A stretch of 36,886 nt of DNA from Propionivibrio sp. (GTDB lineage: Bacteria > Pseudomonadota > Gammaproteobacteria > Burkholderiales > Rhodocyclaceae). Location: assembly GCF_017995515.1 (NCBI RefSeq), contig NZ_JAGOIT010000029.1, forward strand, positions 1 to 36,886. Reading direction: 5' to 3'. The position numbers and the translations under genes are program-made. Positions 35,169 through 36,886 of this stretch are shown here, piece after piece. The notes under the pieces are model-generated. The model searched no databases. It was given only the letters and a program-made list of their open reading frames with translations, and was not told where the DNA came from. The stretch's first letter is position 1. Every line of letters begins with the position of its first letter.

Positions 35169-35210
35169 GTGGATTTCAACCTCCTCAGCCAATGTAACTT
35201 GAGCACCCAG

Positions 35211-35240
35211 ATTTTAGCACTCTCGATATGAGACTGCTAA
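35211..35240 (-). promoter_or_regulatory. CIRCE-like HrcA operator within the rpoH promoter
   Basis: TTAGCACTC (35214-35222), nine bases, then GACTGCTAA (35232-35240) matches the CIRCE consensus TTAGCACTC-N9-GAGTGCTAA at 17 of 18 positions. On the rpoH strand it overlaps a candidate promoter: TTAGCA (complement of 35235-35240), 18 bases, then TAAAAT (complement of 35211-35216). The start would be near 35204. Control by HrcA follows from the known role of CIRCE; the repressor gene is not in this window. Confidence 0.88.
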
Positions 35241-35302
35241 AAACGGCAGGAGTTTCGTGTGCCGGTTTGTAATCTTTGACAATCATTAAGGCTCTGCCTG
35301 AA

Positions 35303-35713
35303 TTAGCTGTTGGTCGCCACGCGACCAACAGCTTCCTTGAGGCATGACGGAGAAATGGTGCCCCGATAGCGTTCGAGGAGGCGGCGCCAGCCAAGATAGT
35401 GTTCAAGGTATTTGGTGGCGACGCCGTGGAAGCGGCGCATCCGGGTTTTCAAGCGGCTATCGTAGGCATTGACGTTCTGGATGTGGAAGACGCCCTCAAG
35501 CACCTGGAGGCCGCGTTGCACATTGACCGGGCGGAGCACGGCGATGACATGAGGTGCGTCGAGTTTCCCGAGGCGGAACTCGTCCGTTTGACCGCTGCGG
35601 TCGCGTACCACCCGAACGGCGATCTGATCGGGGCTGGTGCCTCGGGTCTGCCCGACGCGGCCGCGTCGGCGAGCCGGTCGTGGCAAGCGGCGCTTCGGCG
35701 TTGCACGGTACAA
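35303..35713 (-). pseudogene. Decayed IS1595-type transposase
   Basis: The 136-codon frame keeps the end of an IS1595 (ISXO2-like) transposase: SPDQIAVRVVRDRSGQTDEF, then FHIQNVNAYDSRLKTRMRRF and GVATKYLEHYLGWRRLLER. The zinc-binding and helix-turn-helix N-terminus and the first catalytic acidic residue are missing. After LRPV, about 30-40 residues that normally carry the second catalytic Asp (a VSDGN-like block) are replaced by NVQRGLQVLEG. It therefore cannot be active. The last codons lie in a 12-bp perfect hairpin with a 3-base loop (35306-35332). No terminal inverted repeats or target duplication were found. Family recognition is from memory of conserved blocks. Confidence 0.75.
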
Positions 35714-35818
35714 GCGAGATTCAGCTTTTCCGGCTATTCGATCCGTTGAGGGGGCGCCTAACCCGTGAAAAGCAGGCCGACCGACAAGACGTCATACGTT
35801 CCCACTTTCGGACGCAAG

Positions 35819-36481
35819 TCAGAGCGTGTCGCCCGGAATCGCCGATAGTTCCATGCATGCGATCGCTCGAGCCTCTTCGCGTGGAATGCCGAATGCCGTC
35901 AGAACGAACTGCGCAGCGTCCGATCCCGCGTCACGCCATGTTTTGCGCCCCTCAAGCACCAGCAGCATTGAACCCAAGACAGCGCCGGTTATGAGAGTTA
36001 CGGCTGAGGCGAATTGCTCTTCCTGAAAAGCGTATCGTCCGGTTTCGAGTCCTTCTCGCAACTCCCTGACTACCTGACCCGTCCAGATCTCCTGCAACAC
36101 GGCCGAACTTAGTGCAAAACGACAGACGAAACGCCCCCAAAGAGGATCCTCGTGTGCGCGCTTCGCGCAATAGCGAACCCCGCCAGAAAGCTTCTGGGCC
36201 GGGTCCTTCATTTGTCCGACGCTATTCTCTATTCGCTCGGTTATTTCTGCGCTGAGCTGCGCAGCCACCTGGGAAAACAGGCCGTCCAGATCCGAGAGAC
36301 TGTTGTATACCGTAGCCCGCGCCATGCCAGCGACCTCGGCCAACTCGCTCGCATTGATGCGAGTGACGTTTTGCTCCGCGAACAGCTGCAAGGCGGCCCG
36401 ATGCAGTCGTCGTTGGGCTGCGGTCAGTTGCGGTACAGACGATACTTTTTTCGATTGAGCAAGCTCACTTGATTGGCCCAC
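35819..36481 (-). CDS. TetR-family transcriptional regulator
   Basis: A 220-residue regulator. The N-terminal helix-turn-helix is at about 25-70 (LHRAALQLFAEQNVTRINASE, then LAEVAGMARATVYNSLSDLDGLF), followed by an all-helical ligand domain. The start is taken as GTG at 36481 because AAGGAG lies six bases before it; an in-frame TTG lies two codons upstream. A 14-bp palindrome 128 bases upstream could be its operator, but no divergent target gene remains in view. It sits between a transposase remnant and an empty region, which suggests a rearranged neighbourhood. The ligand is unknown. Confidence 0.85.
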   Translation of the reverse strand: MGQSSELAQSKKVSSVPQLTAAQRRLHRAALQLFAEQNVTRINASELAEVAGMARATVYNSLSDLDGLFSQVAAQLSAEITERIENSVGQMKDPAQKLSGGVRYCAKRAHEDPLWGRFVCRFALSSAVLQEIWTGQVVRELREGLETGRYAFQEEQFASAVTLITGAVLGSMLLVLEGRKTWRDAGSDAAQFVLTAFGIPREEARAIACMELSAIPGDTL

Positions 36482-36493
36482 AAGCAACTCCTT

Positions 36494-36790
36494 ACGTTCT
36501 CGTTCTCAAGCAGGACGGCCCTTTACCCGAGGGCGCATTCGTCACTCCGACGTGCCGAACTACCATCCCGGAAGCGGGAAATTCAACACTATCGTCTCTT
36601 GTTACACATGAATGTTCATTCAAGCCGGCAGGCAAGCTCTAGCAGCCTGTCGGACTCGAGTTGGCCTGACGATGATTAACTGAATCGCGGGGTCGTTTTG
36701 GCGGGTTTTTTGGCTGTATTTTCGGTTTTCCGGGTGTTTTCAAGGTATTTTCAGCCGGACGCACCAAAAACAAGGCGCTGTCTGACAAAC
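36494..36790. other. Region without a recognisable gene upstream of the TetR regulator
   Basis: No coding sequence is supported here; a 68-codon plus-strand frame (36473-36679) has no family features. It contains the palindrome at 36609-36622 and a T-rich stretch from about 36690 to 36760 (repeated TTTTxGG-like runs). AGCAGCCTGTCGGAC at 36641-36655 looks like an insertion-sequence end, without a partner. Confidence 0.6.
36609..36622. promoter_or_regulatory. Palindromic operator candidate for the TetR regulator
   Basis: TGAATGTTCATTCA is a perfect 6+2+6 palindrome of the kind bound by several TetR-family proteins. It lies 128 bases upstream of the regulator start. Binding is inferred. Confidence 0.5.
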
Positions 36791-36813
36791 AAAAACCGGC
36801 CCGCAGGCCGGTT
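36791..36813 (-). terminator. Terminator of the leftward gene entering at the right edge
   Basis: AACCGGCC (36794-36801) pairs with GGCCGGTT (36806-36813) around a four-base loop. On the minus strand the stem is followed by TTTTTGTTTG. It lies 22 bases beyond the TAA of the partial gene at 36836. Confidence 0.85.
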
Positions 36814-36835
36814 GGCGTGCCATGCGTCCGGTTCC

Positions 36836-36886
36836 TTACGACGGCAGGTAGCGTACGCGCAAGACGCCGCCGATCGCCGTCAATTG
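36836..36886 (-). CDS. C-terminal end of a leftward gene, cut by the window edge
   Basis: Sixteen codons, ending GGVLRVRYLPS, followed by TAA at the complement of 36836-36838. A well-formed terminator lies just beyond. The sequence is too short to name the product. The terminator placement is the main support. Confidence 0.5.
   Translation of the reverse strand, partial: QLTAIGGVLRVRYLPS

Noticed and set aside
35306-35332. Terminator formed by the 12-bp hairpin at the end of the transposase remnant
   Set aside because: The stem is perfect but no T run follows on either strand.
36641-36791. A complete insertion sequence between AGCAGCCTGTCGGAC and GCGCTGTCTGACAAAC
   Set aside because: The two ends are in the same, not inverted, orientation and match poorly, and there is no transposase frame between them; at most a remnant.

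Overview
The window reads as a chromosomal stretch of a GC-rich betaproteobacterium, most likely in or near the Rhodocyclales. This is inferred from an accB-accC-prmA-DUF3426 run, an mpl gene divergent from a TlpA-like gene, an H-NS family gene beside galE, and the general character of the proteins. No rRNA, tRNA or CRISPR array was seen. Nearly all long ORFs antisense to the genes listed are codon-bias shadows.

Layout. 1-2230: tail of an exopolysaccharide locus, with a 5'-truncated Wzz-like chain-length determinant carrying nine perfect 9-bp repeats, an H-NS family gene and galE. 2340-2752: a DUF559 nuclease gene bounded by about 40-bp inverted repeats that supply its ribosome-binding site and its last codons, followed by a REP pair. 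2940-4503: apaH and a convergent PlsC-type acyltransferase. 4506-18530: a large nucleoside uptake and catabolism region. Leftward are add and a PfkB/adenosine-kinase-like gene. Rightward are a LacI-family regulator, a YgjV/GNAT-like membrane protein, purine nucleoside phosphorylase, an ABC importer (ATPase and two permeases), deoC, deoB, deoA, cdd and the BMP-family binding protein, ending at a strong terminator. 18732-23993: an OmpR-type regulator, an exported LysM/FecR protein and a CHASE2 histidine kinase in one operon, convergent with an FHA-domain protein. 24179-29522: a leftward housekeeping operon (nucleotidyltransferase-like protein, TlpA-like thioredoxin, accB, accC, prmA, DUF3426 protein). 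29658-31031: mpl. 31044-34060: a LysR regulator divergent from DoxX, glutathione S-transferase and a DODA-type dioxygenase. 34317-35240: rpoH with a CIRCE-like operator in its promoter. 35303-36886: a decayed IS1595-type transposase, a TetR regulator with an orphan palindrome, and the last codons of a leftward gene.

How it works together. The ABC importer would bring nucleosides in. Add turns adenosine into inosine, and the phosphorylases (PNP, DeoA) release bases and pentose-1-phosphates. Cdd feeds cytidine into uridine. DeoB and DeoC send (deoxy)ribose to central metabolism, while the kinase can salvage adenosine to AMP.

The most unusual content is non-coding. At least four families of imperfect palindromic repeats sit between genes, and three of them fill the three long gaps of the rightward nucleoside operon. 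The best candidates for something little described are the DUF559 gene/inverted-repeat unit, the regulator-LysM/FecR-CHASE2 kinase-FHA signalling group, the CIRCE/rpoH arrangement, and a repeat family with matching asymmetric arms at 14010-14165 and 34087-34187.
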